A stretch of 64,000 nt of DNA from a virus. The translations under genes were made by a program, and so were the position numbers. The notes under the pieces are model-generated. The model was not told the origin of the DNA, did not search any database, and saw only the letters and a program-made list of their open reading frames with translations. Of the stretch, positions 8,100 to 16,478 are shown one piece after another (positions within the stretch are counted from its first letter, which is position 1; every line of letters starts with the position of its first letter). The stretch covers positions 79,337-143,336 of the IMG/VR virus record IMGVR_UViG_3300017917_003893; one strand, 5' to 3'.

Positions 8100-8885
8100 A
8101 TGCCAGAACTTGCAGAAATAAAAATAATGTCAGATTACATCAACGAAAATTGTAAAAATAAAACTTTTACAAAAGCATATCACGTTGAAAAAGGCAACAA
8201 TCCTGTTGACTTTAATTTAATTGAAAACTTTAATGTTGAAGCCGAATCCAACGGTAAAGAACTCATAGTCAAAATGTATCATGATGATACATGTATTAAT
8301 CTATCAGTTTTTATGGGTATGTCTGGTAATTGGTTATTTACTCCAACTGAAACTTGGTCAGAAAGAAAATTCACAAGATTTAGATTAGATACAACTGATG
8401 GCAATTCACTACTTCTTTATGGTCTTTATATGGGTCCTAAATATAGAGTAGGTGGATTTACAGGAGTTAAAAGAGGCGTAGATCCTACAAAAGATTTTGA
8501 AGCATTTAAGAATACTGTTTTAGATAATCTAGATAAGAAGATATTTGATAAACCTATCTGTGAGGCACTATTAGACCAAAAGTATTTTAATGGAATTGGC
8601 AACTATCTTAGAAGTACTATTCTTTATTATTTAGATGTTAATCCATTTGAAACCGCTAGAACAGTCATTAAATCAAATACACAAGTTTTAGATATGTGTA
8701 GAGATATTCCTATGAAAGCATATGAACTAAACGGTGGTCAACTACAAGACTGGAAAAATCCATTTGATACTGATTATGAAGAATTTCAAAAATGGGTTTT
8801 TTATCAAAAAGGAATTTCTTGTAAAGATAAAACAGGTAGAACCTTTTGGTATAATGAAAAATGGAAAGAATATTGTCCTTACTAA
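8100..8885 (+). CDS. Fpg/Nei-family DNA glycosylase
   Basis: 261 residues. It starts MPELAE, so after Met removal the catalytic N-terminal Pro and the Glu are present. The helix-two-turn-helix is seen as ICEALLDQKYFNGIGNYLRS around residues 155-175. The usual C-terminal zinc finger is degenerate: one Cys near QKGISCKDKTGRTFW and one near the last residues. The GRTFW stretch resembles the QGRxxxxC turn. Members excise oxidised bases and nick the abasic site. It lies upstream of ThyA in a nucleotide and DNA-repair stretch. Confidence 0.88.
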   Translation: MPELAEIKIMSDYINENCKNKTFTKAYHVEKGNNPVDFNLIENFNVEAESNGKELIVKMYHDDTCINLSVFMGMSGNWLFTPTETWSERKFTRFRLDTTDGNSLLLYGLYMGPKYRVGGFTGVKRGVDPTKDFEAFKNTVLDNLDKKIFDKPICEALLDQKYFNGIGNYLRSTILYYLDVNPFETARTVIKSNTQVLDMCRDIPMKAYELNGGQLQDWKNPFDTDYEEFQKWVFYQKGISCKDKTGRTFWYNEKWKEYCPY

Positions 8886-8915
8886 ACCATATTTAATTTA
8901 TTTATATAATGTATA

Positions 8916-9398
8916 GTGTTTGATTTAAATTTTAATACTATACATGGTGATGATAAAACTGGTAGAACTAGATTTCTACTAGAGTTATCGTCTATTTTAA
9001 AATCATATGGTTTTAAAATATTCTTTTTAGGATGTACAAGTGAATTTGAAAACGCAAAAAGAAGTGGTGATTTATCTTCTTTTGATGACTTTAGAATAAT
9101 ATCAACAAGTGATGATTTTAATAATCTAAAAATAATTGAAGTTATAAATGAAATAACTGATACAAAAAGTTATGATTATCTAATAGTAGATGATATTGAT
9201 TATTTATCAGATAACTGTATAAATTCAATAATTAAAACAAAAGTTAAAAAAGTTATTACTTGTTTAAGTGATAATAAAAAAAGATTACCAGAAAGTTCAA
9301 CATTTTATAATATCACTGATATTAAAGATATGACTAAGATTAATGATTATATTAAAACTTTAGTCAGAGACCAAAAAATTAATTCTATACTTAAATGA
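8916..9398 (+). CDS. Small P-loop-like ATPase with C-terminal RDQKINSILK tail
   Basis: 160 residues from a GTG at 8916; an ATG at 8909 opens only four codons in another frame. Near the N-terminus GDDKTGRTR is a plausible Walker A. YDYLIVDDIDYL is a clear Walker B, flanked by strands as in RecA/DnaC-like cores. The core is short and no arginine finger or sensor is obvious. It ends in TLVRDQKINSILK. Its TGA overlaps the thyA ATG. Its function is unknown; a helicase loader or small regulatory ATPase is possible. Confidence 0.6.
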   Translation: MFDLNFNTIHGDDKTGRTRFLLELSSILKSYGFKIFFLGCTSEFENAKRSGDLSSFDDFRIISTSDDFNNLKIIEVINEITDTKSYDYLIVDDIDYLSDNCINSIIKTKVKKVITCLSDNKKRLPESSTFYNITDIKDMTKINDYIKTLVRDQKINSILK

Positions 9399-10228
9399 TA
9401 AAAGCAGACAAGTACTATATAGACAATCTAAAAAGAATAGTCTATGGTGACGGAACTTGGGATGAAAATCCTAGACCAAAATATGCAGATGGTCAACCGG
9501 GTCACAGTAAATTTATAACTCAAATTTTTGAAGAGTATGATATCTCAAAAGGTGAGTTTCCAATTACGACATTAAGAAATACAGCAATAAAAACAGGTAT
9601 CAAAGAAGTTCTTTGGATTTATCAAAGACAATCTAACTCACTATCTGTGGCTCGTGAAATGGGTATTAATTGGTGGGATGAATGGAATGTTGGTGATGAT
9701 ACAATTGGTCAAAGATATGGAGCCACTATTAAAAGATATGACTTAATTGATAAGTTACTTCATAACCTAAAGTATGATCCATTTGGTAGAAGACATATTA
9801 TGAATATGTATCAATATGCTGACTTAGAAGAGACTAATGGTTTATTTCCTTGTGCCTTTGAGACTATGTGGTCTGTTAGAAGAGTAGATGATGATTTTTA
9901 TTTAGACTTGACACTTAATCAAAGAAGTAATGATTACATCATGGCTGGTTATATAAACAAAGTTCAATATGTGGCTTTACAAATGATGATAGCTTCTCAT
10001 TTAGAGTATAAAGTAGGTAAGTTTTGTCATTTTGTTCAGAACCTTCATGTTTATGATAGACATTTTGATGCTGCATCTGAATTATTGAATAGAATGCCAT
10101 TAGATAAACAACCAAGGATTGAGTTGGTATCTAATAAATCTTTCTATGAATTTACAGTAGATGATTTCAGAATTATTGATACTGATGGAATTAAGAAAAT
10201 AGAAAGTAAGCTAGAGATAGCTATATAA
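9395..10228 (+). CDS. thyA: Thymidylate synthase family protein
   Basis: 277 residues spanning the whole ThyA fold: TTLRNTAIK-KEVLWIYQ near the N-terminus, GQRYGA at about 105-110, the nucleophile in LFPCAFE (Cys153), QRSNDY at 176-181 and an Asn at 188 in GYIN. The Asn at this place is typical of dUMP enzymes, whereas dCMP hydroxymethylases have Asp. Two oddities: the residue after the catalytic Cys is Ala instead of His, and MAGYIN replaces the usual LGxPFN. So a hydroxymethylase or otherwise modified activity cannot be excluded. It supplies pyrimidine deoxynucleotides for replication. Confidence 0.9.
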   Translation: MIKADKYYIDNLKRIVYGDGTWDENPRPKYADGQPGHSKFITQIFEEYDISKGEFPITTLRNTAIKTGIKEVLWIYQRQSNSLSVAREMGINWWDEWNVGDDTIGQRYGATIKRYDLIDKLLHNLKYDPFGRRHIMNMYQYADLEETNGLFPCAFETMWSVRRVDDDFYLDLTLNQRSNDYIMAGYINKVQYVALQMMIASHLEYKVGKFCHFVQNLHVYDRHFDAASELLNRMPLDKQPRIELVSNKSFYEFTVDDFRIIDTDGIKKIESKLEIAI

Positions 10229-10241
10229 AATAATTATTGAT

Positions 10242-10721
10242 ATGGGAAGATATGATAGCTTATTAGAACAAATAAAAACAATTGATACTGAAGTTGTTAA
10301 AGATTGGGATTCAAATACAGATCCATCTATGAAAGTTGTAGAGGAACAAAAAGTTTATATTTGGATAAGACTTTATTTGAAAAATGAATCTAACTTAGAG
10401 ATTGGTGATGATATATTCATTAACTATACACCAAGTGGAGAGAAATTAGAGACTAAGTTTATTTGTTATGATAAAACTAGTTTAACAAAAGATCACGATG
10501 ACTTAGAAAAAATAGTTAATTTCAATCCTGAAGATGATAAGAAAGTTCTTTGTCTTATGGTTGACCAAGACAGAATCAACAAAGGAAATGATATACCTTT
10601 TATTAGAACACTGTTTAAATCAGGAATTCATTATCAACATCAACTTGTAAGAAGATCTGAACTTTTATTTGTGAATAGTAGAACTGGTGAGTCTTTAGAC
10701 TATTTTGACTGTGATTATTAA
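10242..10721 (+). CDS. Hypothetical protein, 159 aa
   Basis: Soluble alpha/beta protein 13 bases after thyA on the same strand. Mid-region segments KVYIWIRLYLKNES and DDIFINYTPSGEKLETKFICYDK look like a beta-sandwich; an acidic loop and YQHQLVRRSELLF follow. No family, signal peptide or catalytic motif recognised. Confidence 0.6.
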   Translation: MGRYDSLLEQIKTIDTEVVKDWDSNTDPSMKVVEEQKVYIWIRLYLKNESNLEIGDDIFINYTPSGEKLETKFICYDKTSLTKDHDDLEKIVNFNPEDDKKVLCLMVDQDRINKGNDIPFIRTLFKSGIHYQHQLVRRSELLFVNSRTGESLDYFDCDY

Positions 10722-10748
10722 AAAATAAAAAAAATGAGTTTTATAATG

Positions 10749-10757
10749 TAATATATA
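10749..10757 (+). promoter_or_regulatory. TAATATATA element upstream of the 10785 gene
   Basis: Exact TAATATATA 27 bases before the ATG. It sits inside an inverted repeat: ATAATGTA at 10743-10750 and TACATTAT at 10756-10763. Confidence 0.5.
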
Positions 10758-10784
10758 CATTATAAAAAATTAACCTAAATAGAC

Positions 10785-11342
10785 ATGAGATATTTAAAAA
10801 CTTATGAATCATTTTCAACAAACGAAGAGTTCTTAGGTGGACTTTGGAATAAAATTACCGCTGCGTTTGCTAATTGGAAAAATGAAAAAATGAAAAAAGC
10901 TGGTGAGACACTAGCTAAATCAATCGAAGAAAAAAAGGATGATCCTAAAATGCAAAAGGCTCTAGCTGACTTAAAGGTAGCTTATGATAAATTAGCTCCA
11001 GAAGATAAGGCTAAAGTTCAATCATTTAAAGATGAAAAAAATATTCCAGTAGAAACTGAAGTAAATGCTGAAGAAGAAGTTATGGCTGAATCTTTACTTT
11101 TAGAAGAAGAAGGTATGGTAGCTAAAATTATCTCTTACCTAGGATTTACAGCAGGTGCTGCTTCATTTGTTAGTCTAATTGTAACAGTTATTCAAATCGC
11201 TATGGCTGGTTCTGGTTATCCAACTACTTTATTTGGATTATCATTGGGTACTTTTGGTGCTATCTGTATGGTTGCTGTATTAGTATTTGGTGTTGGTGGA
11301 GCTATTGCTCAGTCTGTTGACCAAGGTGAATTTTCAAAATAA
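10785..11342 (+). CDS. Putative capsid-targeted membrane protein (leader MRYLKTYESF)
   Basis: 185 residues. The N-terminus MRYLKTYESFSTNEEF resembles the T4 internal-protein capsid-targeting leader. A charged, Lys/Glu-rich helical region follows (about 20-110), with alanine-rich coiled-coil character. Two C-terminal hydrophobic segments (about 118-140 and 150-172, Gly/Ala-rich) are likely membrane helices. A strong palindromic terminator follows. The leader and membrane segments together suggest a protein packed in the head and ejected to act at the host membrane; this is inference. Confidence 0.65.
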   Translation: MRYLKTYESFSTNEEFLGGLWNKITAAFANWKNEKMKKAGETLAKSIEEKKDDPKMQKALADLKVAYDKLAPEDKAKVQSFKDEKNIPVETEVNAEEEVMAESLLLEEEGMVAKIISYLGFTAGAASFVSLIVTVIQIAMAGSGYPTTLFGLSLGTFGAICMVAVLVFGVGGAIAQSVDQGEFSK

Positions 11343-11360
11343 TAATAAATTTATAAAATA

Positions 11361-11392
11361 AAAAGGAGATAATTAATTATCTCCTTTTTTTT
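11361..11392. terminator. Bidirectional intrinsic terminator
   Basis: A perfect 28-base palindrome (AAAAGGAGATAATT and its complement) followed by T8, between convergent genes ending at 11342 and 11373. A-tract and T-tract flank both sides, so it can stop transcription either way. Confidence 0.85.
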
Positions 11393-11603
11393 GTTCCTTA
11401 TTTTTTAGCTTTTCAAATTCCGCATCTAAGCCACTTTTTCTCAAGCCAAAGTTTGAAGCAAAGTAAGCAGTTCCTAAAACAAGAATGCAGAATAGTGGAT
11501 TTTTCATTTCATCACCAAAACCTGTTAATAGGAAAATGCCAAAAGTGATTGCTATTCCGATTAGGTGAAAAATTGCTTTGTAGTTGTTAACGATGAATTT
11601 CAT
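11373..11603 (-). CDS. Small membrane protein with charged C-terminus
   Basis: 76 residues from the ATG at 11603; the frame is open ten codons further to a TTG but the ATG is preferred. Two hydrophobic helices: AIFHLIGIAITFGIFLLTGF and PLFCILVLGTAYFASNF. A Lys/Glu-rich cytoplasmic tail (EFEKLKNKEQKK) follows. No leader peptide and no family recognised. Confidence 0.6.
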   Translation of the reverse strand: MKFIVNNYKAIFHLIGIAITFGIFLLTGFGDEMKNPLFCILVLGTAYFASNFGLRKSGLDAEFEKLKNKEQKKGDN

Positions 11604-11719
11604 ATGTGTAGTGATTAATTTTATATTGAACAAATATAATACTTTTTATTTAATATCCAAAATAAAATAACTTTTTTCTAAAAAATATCTATAACTCATG
11701 TAAAAATAAATATGAATAG

Positions 11720-13246
11720 ATGTTAGTTGAAACACAATATTTAACAAATAGTAAGAAATTAGTAGTTAGTTACGTTGATAAAACCGGTGATATAAAGCTT
11801 AAATATTATAATTGGGATAATCCAATGAAGTATGTTGCTTGTGAGGACAACGATCCTCAAAGACACCCTGAATTTAGATCTTGGGATGGTAAATCAGTTA
11901 AACAAGTTGAAGTTAATCAACCTGATAGATATGCTATCTATGAATTCTTAGATGGCTTACCAGAATCTGAAAAAAATGAAATATTTGAATTTAATCTACC
12001 TAAGATTTACTTTATAGATATCGAGACTGAAATCGTTGATGGTTTCCCTGAGGCGGCTGATGTTAAAGACCAAGATGGTAATATAACTAAAGAAGGAGCT
12101 TCAACACAAGTTCTTTCTATCTCTATTGTTTATGATGATAAAATCATTCTACTTGGTTTGAAAGAAATGCCTCAAGATATGCAGGATAGAATTATTACAA
12201 ATACTAATAAGTATTTTGAGAAGTTCGGAACTGAATACAAGTTTAAGTATATTAAGTATGATGATGAGTTTGATATGCTTTATGCTTTCTTCTATAAGAT
12301 GATTCCTAAGATGCCAATTTTAACTGGTTGGAACTTCTTACAATATGACTGGTTGTATTTAGTAAATCGTTCTAGAAAGATTTCTAAGTGGGTAAATGGT
12401 AGAGAGTATAGAATTGATCCTGCTGTTTCATCTTTAACAAAAAGAATGAATAAGATTTGGTCAACAGACTTTGAAGTTCCAGCACATAGAATGATTTTTG
12501 ACTATATGCAACTTTATGAAATCTGTGATACTTCTATCAAAGTAAAAGAATCTTCATCATTAGACTTCGTATCTAATAAATTAGTTGGTGTTGAAAAGAT
12601 TAAGTATAATGGATCTTTACAAAAGTTATATGAAGATGATTTTGAGACATTTATGTACTATAACGCAGTCGATAGTGTTCTTGTTCAAAAGATACACGAT
12701 GCTCGTAACTACATTTCAATTATCTATGCGATTTCATCACTTGCTCAGATTAGAATCATTGACGTTGTTTCTCAAATGAATAATGCGTTAGGTTCCTTGG
12801 CTATTACAGAAGGTGTTTTAAGAAACAGATTTCGTAAGATGGACAATATTGTTCTATTCCGAGATGAGCGAGGAGATGCAGAATCTACAATTGCAGGTGG
12901 TTGGGTAAAAGACCCTGTAGTTGGTATGAATCAGTGGTGTGTTACTTATGACTTTGCTTCACTTTATCCAACAACACAAAGACAATTCTTTATAGCACCT
13001 GAAACTTTTGTAGGTGTTCAAGATGAAAAAGATAAGTCTAAATGTACAAATGGTAGACCTATTGATTTAGATAAACATGTTTTATGTGTAAATGGTGTAG
13101 TATTTGAAAAAAGAAAGTCACCAACGCTTAATATGCTTGAGGATGTTTATGCTGATAGAAAAAAAGCAAAGAAAGTGATGATGCAAAAGAAAGAAGACTT
13201 AAAAAAAGTTCTTGATGAGATTAAACAATTAGAGGCAGAAATATAA
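11720..13246 (+). CDS. 43: Family-B DNA polymerase, N-terminal part (exonuclease plus palm motif A), gp43-like, ends early
   Basis: 508 residues. The 3'-5' exonuclease motifs are in order: YFIDIETE (about 96-103), GWNFLQYDW (about 203-211) and YYNAVDSVLV (about 314-323). Polymerase motif A, TYDFASLYPTTQ, follows near 409-420. The protein stops after a charged helix (ADRKKAKKVMMQKKEDLKKVL) before motif B (Kx3NSxYG) and motif C (DTDS). Full T4-like gp43 is about 900 residues, so the catalytic C-terminal half is missing. The gene ends in a terminator that overlaps its last codons, so this is a settled gene end and not a fresh frameshift. Several T4-like phages have gp43 split into two genes; the partner is not in this window. 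Confidence 0.9.
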   Translation: MLVETQYLTNSKKLVVSYVDKTGDIKLKYYNWDNPMKYVACEDNDPQRHPEFRSWDGKSVKQVEVNQPDRYAIYEFLDGLPESEKNEIFEFNLPKIYFIDIETEIVDGFPEAADVKDQDGNITKEGASTQVLSISIVYDDKIILLGLKEMPQDMQDRIITNTNKYFEKFGTEYKFKYIKYDDEFDMLYAFFYKMIPKMPILTGWNFLQYDWLYLVNRSRKISKWVNGREYRIDPAVSSLTKRMNKIWSTDFEVPAHRMIFDYMQLYEICDTSIKVKESSSLDFVSNKLVGVEKIKYNGSLQKLYEDDFETFMYYNAVDSVLVQKIHDARNYISIIYAISSLAQIRIIDVVSQMNNALGSLAITEGVLRNRFRKMDNIVLFRDERGDAESTIAGGWVKDPVVGMNQWCVTYDFASLYPTTQRQFFIAPETFVGVQDEKDKSKCTNGRPIDLDKHVLCVNGVVFEKRKSPTLNMLEDVYADRKKAKKVMMQKKEDLKKVLDEIKQLEAEI

Positions 13247-13260
13247 TTTCTGTCTTTTTT
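13234..13260 (+). terminator. Intrinsic terminator overlapping the polymerase stop codon
   Basis: GGCAGAAAT at 13234-13242 pairs with ATTTCTGTC at 13246-13254 (one G-T pair), followed by T6. The upstream arm encodes the last residues of the truncated polymerase. Confidence 0.75.
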
Positions 13261-13264
13261 ATTT

Positions 13265-13273
13265 TAATATATA
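13265..13273 (+). promoter_or_regulatory. TAATATATA element upstream of the 13300 gene
   Basis: Exact TAATATATA 26 bases before the ATG, directly after the polymerase terminator, so the next gene is an independent unit. Confidence 0.5.
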
Positions 13274-13299
13274 TTGTTGTAAAAAAATATCTTCTTCTA

Positions 13300-15507
13300 A
13301 TGAAAATTGAAAAATACTCAGATTTCAACAATCAAAATATATCCGAAGAAATAGATTGGGAAAATATAAAATATAAACTAGGTAAACTAGGATCTATTAC
13401 TAAAGGTGGTAAATTTTTTGGTAGAAAAAAACAAGATGCTAAGGCTAAAGAGGAAATTGAAGCCTTACTTAAAGATGCTAATAATAAATTTATTAGCGAT
13501 ATGGATAAAAAACTAAAAGAGGTAGCACCTGAGTTTCCAAACAATAAAAGTAGAGACCAGTTCTTAGAAGCACTTTCAATAATTTCAGCTACATATGACT
13601 CAATAATTCAAGCTTGTCATAAAACATACGAAATACACGCATACTCAAGTAGTCGTGAAGATTTAAAAGATGAAGATAATAAAGGTTTTTTGAAAACAGA
13701 TAAAGATGGTAATATAATTACCACTCTTAAACCAGGTGATGAGAATTATATGACAATTGAAATGGCTAATGCTTTAATTCAGTCATTACAAAAATATATG
13801 AAAAAACTAATAGACTATGATTTATCAACATCTTACACAGTTTTTGAAAAAAATACTATAACAGAAGAAGAAGCTGAATATTTAATTAATAAGTTAAATG
13901 AAGAGATATCATTAAATCCTTTTAATTGGTTTAAAAAGAAACAAGAATCACCTGCTCTTACTTCAGGTACTGATACGGCTACTAAAAAAATGGTACACTC
14001 TACTAAATATGAAAAGATATTTGGTGGTTTAGGTGTTGCTTTAGGTGTATTTGGTTGGGTTGTTCAAACAGAATGGTTTAGAACAATGATGGAGTCTTGG
14101 TTGAATAAACCAGAAATAACAAAAGATGTTATAAGTAAAGATATTAAAAATATAGGAATGGAAGTTAAAGATGGTGAAGGTTTAACTCAGGCACTTAACA
14201 GAACATTAGGTACAGATTTTAATAAGAATACACCCGTTTCAGAATTTGTTAGTACTCTTAGAGATAAGGGATTTGGTAATAATCCTACTGAGATATTTAA
14301 TAATTTAGGTATTGATTCTTTATCACCAAATGCTAATTTTAATGCAGATGCTGTTACAGCTTTAAGTGGTGGTGGTAATTTACAAAATGCTTTTTCAGGA
14401 ATTTTTCACGGTAGAGGTGGTACTTTATTGGCTCTTAATCCAGGGGAATTTTTAGCAAAACAAATAACAACACAAGTAACAAAGGTTGTTGTTCAACAAG
14501 CTGTTAAAGTAGGAACAACTATTGCTACTGGTTTAGCGGCAGCAGGTCCTTTTATTACTGGTTTAGGTATAGCTATGGTTGCTGGTGCTATAACATCTTG
14601 GTTGTTAAAAAGAAAGGCTAAGAAATCTTCTAGATATAAAGACTTACAAGAACTTTTAGAGAAATTCAAGCTAATTGAGTTACAACAAGGTTATAGAAAG
14701 AGTCCTATTAAATATGAAGATGGTGAAGAGTTTACACCAATTGGTAATGATGAAACTGGTGGTACTGTTGAGTCATCTGGTGTTAGTGAGAAGTCAATTT
14801 ATTCTTTAATGATTAAAAACTTAACTCAGTTAAGAAGTTTAATTAGCACTTCAGAAGGTGTTAGATTAGAAGGCGAAAAAGACTCAATTAAAGGTGCTGA
14901 ACTTGGAAAATCAAAAAGACAAAAAGAAGTATCTAAAAGAAGAGTTAATAAACCAGCACTTGCTGAAAATTTAATATTAAGATATAATGATTTGATAACT
15001 GAGGAAGATAGATTTGGTCAGCAACGTAATGTTGAGATAATGAAGACTGAAGAATATTTAACTCAAGCTTTCACTAATATTAGAAAGTCTTTAAAGTCAT
15101 TAAAAGATGAAAAAGATAAAGGTATTGGAGTTACATATGATTTCATAGGTGATATTCTTGATAAGAAAATGGATTCTGGCACAAAAGAACCAATTAAGAA
15201 CTTATATTCTGAAATATATGATTATCTATATGGTTCTAAATCTAAAACTGTAAGTGATTTAGGAGCTTTATATAAAGAAAGTGTTGAAGTTATTTCTAAT
15301 AAGGCTAAAAGACAAGTTGTTGCTGAAAAAATAGCTAGATTCTCAAAAAGATCTTTACAGTTTGAAGGTGAAGGTTTTTATGGTGGTATGGGTCAGTTTG
15401 GATCAGACTTACAGGATTTTAATAAATCACTTAAAGATATAATGAATTACTTTAAAGAAAATAGTCAAGTAAAAGAATCTAAAATACAAAGATTCAAAGA
15501 TATGTAA
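13300..15507 (+). CDS. Large putative capsid-targeted protein with two membrane segments (leader MKIEKYSDFN)
   Basis: 735 residues. The leader MKIEKYSDFNNQNISEE contains a possible prohead protease site (ISE). A long, helical, charged region follows, interrupted by hydrophobic segments near residues 240-258 (IFGGLGVALGVFGWVVQ) and 405-440 (a Gly/Ala-rich stretch ending AITSWLL). These are followed by a basic RKAKKSSR patch. The rest is coiled-coil-like. Size, membrane segments and leader suggest a packaged ejection protein that could insert in the host membrane. A strong terminator follows. Confidence 0.68.
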   Translation: MKIEKYSDFNNQNISEEIDWENIKYKLGKLGSITKGGKFFGRKKQDAKAKEEIEALLKDANNKFISDMDKKLKEVAPEFPNNKSRDQFLEALSIISATYDSIIQACHKTYEIHAYSSSREDLKDEDNKGFLKTDKDGNIITTLKPGDENYMTIEMANALIQSLQKYMKKLIDYDLSTSYTVFEKNTITEEEAEYLINKLNEEISLNPFNWFKKKQESPALTSGTDTATKKMVHSTKYEKIFGGLGVALGVFGWVVQTEWFRTMMESWLNKPEITKDVISKDIKNIGMEVKDGEGLTQALNRTLGTDFNKNTPVSEFVSTLRDKGFGNNPTEIFNNLGIDSLSPNANFNADAVTALSGGGNLQNAFSGIFHGRGGTLLALNPGEFLAKQITTQVTKVVVQQAVKVGTTIATGLAAAGPFITGLGIAMVAGAITSWLLKRKAKKSSRYKDLQELLEKFKLIELQQGYRKSPIKYEDGEEFTPIGNDETGGTVESSGVSEKSIYSLMIKNLTQLRSLISTSEGVRLEGEKDSIKGAELGKSKRQKEVSKRRVNKPALAENLILRYNDLITEEDRFGQQRNVEIMKTEEYLTQAFTNIRKSLKSLKDEKDKGIGVTYDFIGDILDKKMDSGTKEPIKNLYSEIYDYLYGSKSKTVSDLGALYKESVEVISNKAKRQVVAEKIARFSKRSLQFEGEGFYGGMGQFGSDLQDFNKSLKDIMNYFKENSQVKESKIQRFKDM

Positions 15508-15513
15508 AAAAAG

Positions 15514-15542
15514 AAAACCTCTGATAAATCAGAGGTTTTTTT
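15514..15542. terminator. Bidirectional intrinsic terminator
   Basis: AAAACCTCTGAT pairs with ATCAGAGGTTTT across a two-base loop, followed by a T-run. It separates convergent genes ending at 15507 and 15541. Confidence 0.85.
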
Positions 15543-16191
15543 AATTTATTTTAATAGGTTCCCAAATTACTTCAGGCATTTTTTCTTTAACAACTTTAGT
15601 TGCTCTTTTTAGATATTTTGGATTATCATCATAAAAAATAGCTTTTTTGAAACCGGTTTCTTTTAATATTTCAACTATTTTTTCACCTTTCCAAATTCCC
15701 AAATTTCTTGAACCTTTAGGTGCCATATGTAATCCATATTTAGGTAGTTTTAGTCCTAGTTGTAATAATCTATCAACTATTTTACCTCTTATAGTTTCTT
15801 CTCTTGCTGTAACAATACATTTATTTTCAACTGATTTGTATAAGTCTGATACTTCTTTTAATGTATTAGGTAAGCTTATGTTTGATGTGTGAAATAAATT
15901 AGGTGTTGTTAAATACATTCTATCACCTTTTCTAACCCAGTTTCCGAACTCTTTAATTTGTTTATTTGGATCTGGTATATAAATTCTATTATCCTGCCAT
16001 TTTAAGTCATTTAATGATACGCCAATTCTATTAACTGATTGTATCAATAGGTCTTTAATAGTTACATCTTCTTTTAAATATTGAATAGCTAGTTCTTCAA
16101 ATGATGGTGAATTTACAAGTGTGTCATCAAAATCAAATACATGAAGCGTTTCTTCATCACTTGTAAATTCATTATAGGTTTTAATTTTCAT
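15541..16191 (-). CDS. HAD-superfamily phosphatase with capsid-targeting-like leader (MKIKTYNEFT)
   Basis: 216 residues from the ATG at 16191. The frame extends three codons to a TTG, but only the ATG gives the leader MKIKTYNEFTSDEE. HAD motifs: VFDFDDTLV (nucleophile Asp20, acid/base Asp22), CIVTAREE (motif II Thr), a Lys in IWKGEK, and AIFYDDNPKYL (motif IV DD). This arrangement is seen in nucleotidases and in the 3'-phosphatase domain of T4 Pnkp. It would act on a small phosphate ester or nucleic-acid end. The leader predicts packaging in the virion. It overlaps the 62-residue gene upstream by 11 bases. Confidence 0.8.
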   Translation of the reverse strand: MKIKTYNEFTSDEETLHVFDFDDTLVNSPSFEELAIQYLKEDVTIKDLLIQSVNRIGVSLNDLKWQDNRIYIPDPNKQIKEFGNWVRKGDRMYLTTPNLFHTSNISLPNTLKEVSDLYKSVENKCIVTAREETIRGKIVDRLLQLGLKLPKYGLHMAPKGSRNLGIWKGEKIVEILKETGFKKAIFYDDNPKYLKRATKVVKEKMPEVIWEPIKIN

Positions 16192-16369
16192 TGACTTCAA
16201 AAAATATATCTATTATATCTTGAAACTCTTTACCAAAGTGTTCAACACATAATGTATATATTTCTTCTTTCAATTCAAAACCTTGCTCAAAGAGCTGTTC
16301 TACATAATATTCAACATCATCTACTGATGTATAAATATTAAACTCATCATAATCTGGTACTAGCAACAT
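16181..16369 (-). CDS. Small acidic hypothetical protein, 62 aa
   Basis: Helical acidic protein (YDEFNIYTSVDDVEYYVEQLFEQGF...). It is co-transcribed with the HAD gene, which starts inside its last codons. A TAATATATA element lies 22 bases upstream of its ATG. No family recognised. Confidence 0.55.
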   Translation of the reverse strand: MLLVPDYDEFNIYTSVDDVEYYVEQLFEQGFELKEEIYTLCVEHFGKEFQDIIDIFFEVNEN

Positions 16370-16390
16370 AAAATGGAAGATATTTTTACT

Positions 16391-16399
16391 TATATATTA
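16391..16399 (-). promoter_or_regulatory. TAATATATA element upstream of the 16369 gene
   Basis: Seen as TATATATTA on the plus strand, 21 bases before the minus-strand ATG at 16369. Confidence 0.45.
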
Positions 16400-16478
16400 T
16401 TAAAAACCTTTGAAAATTCAATTTTTTCAAACAATTTTGAAAAAAATAATATAAATTTTACAAAAAGTTTAAAGAAAT

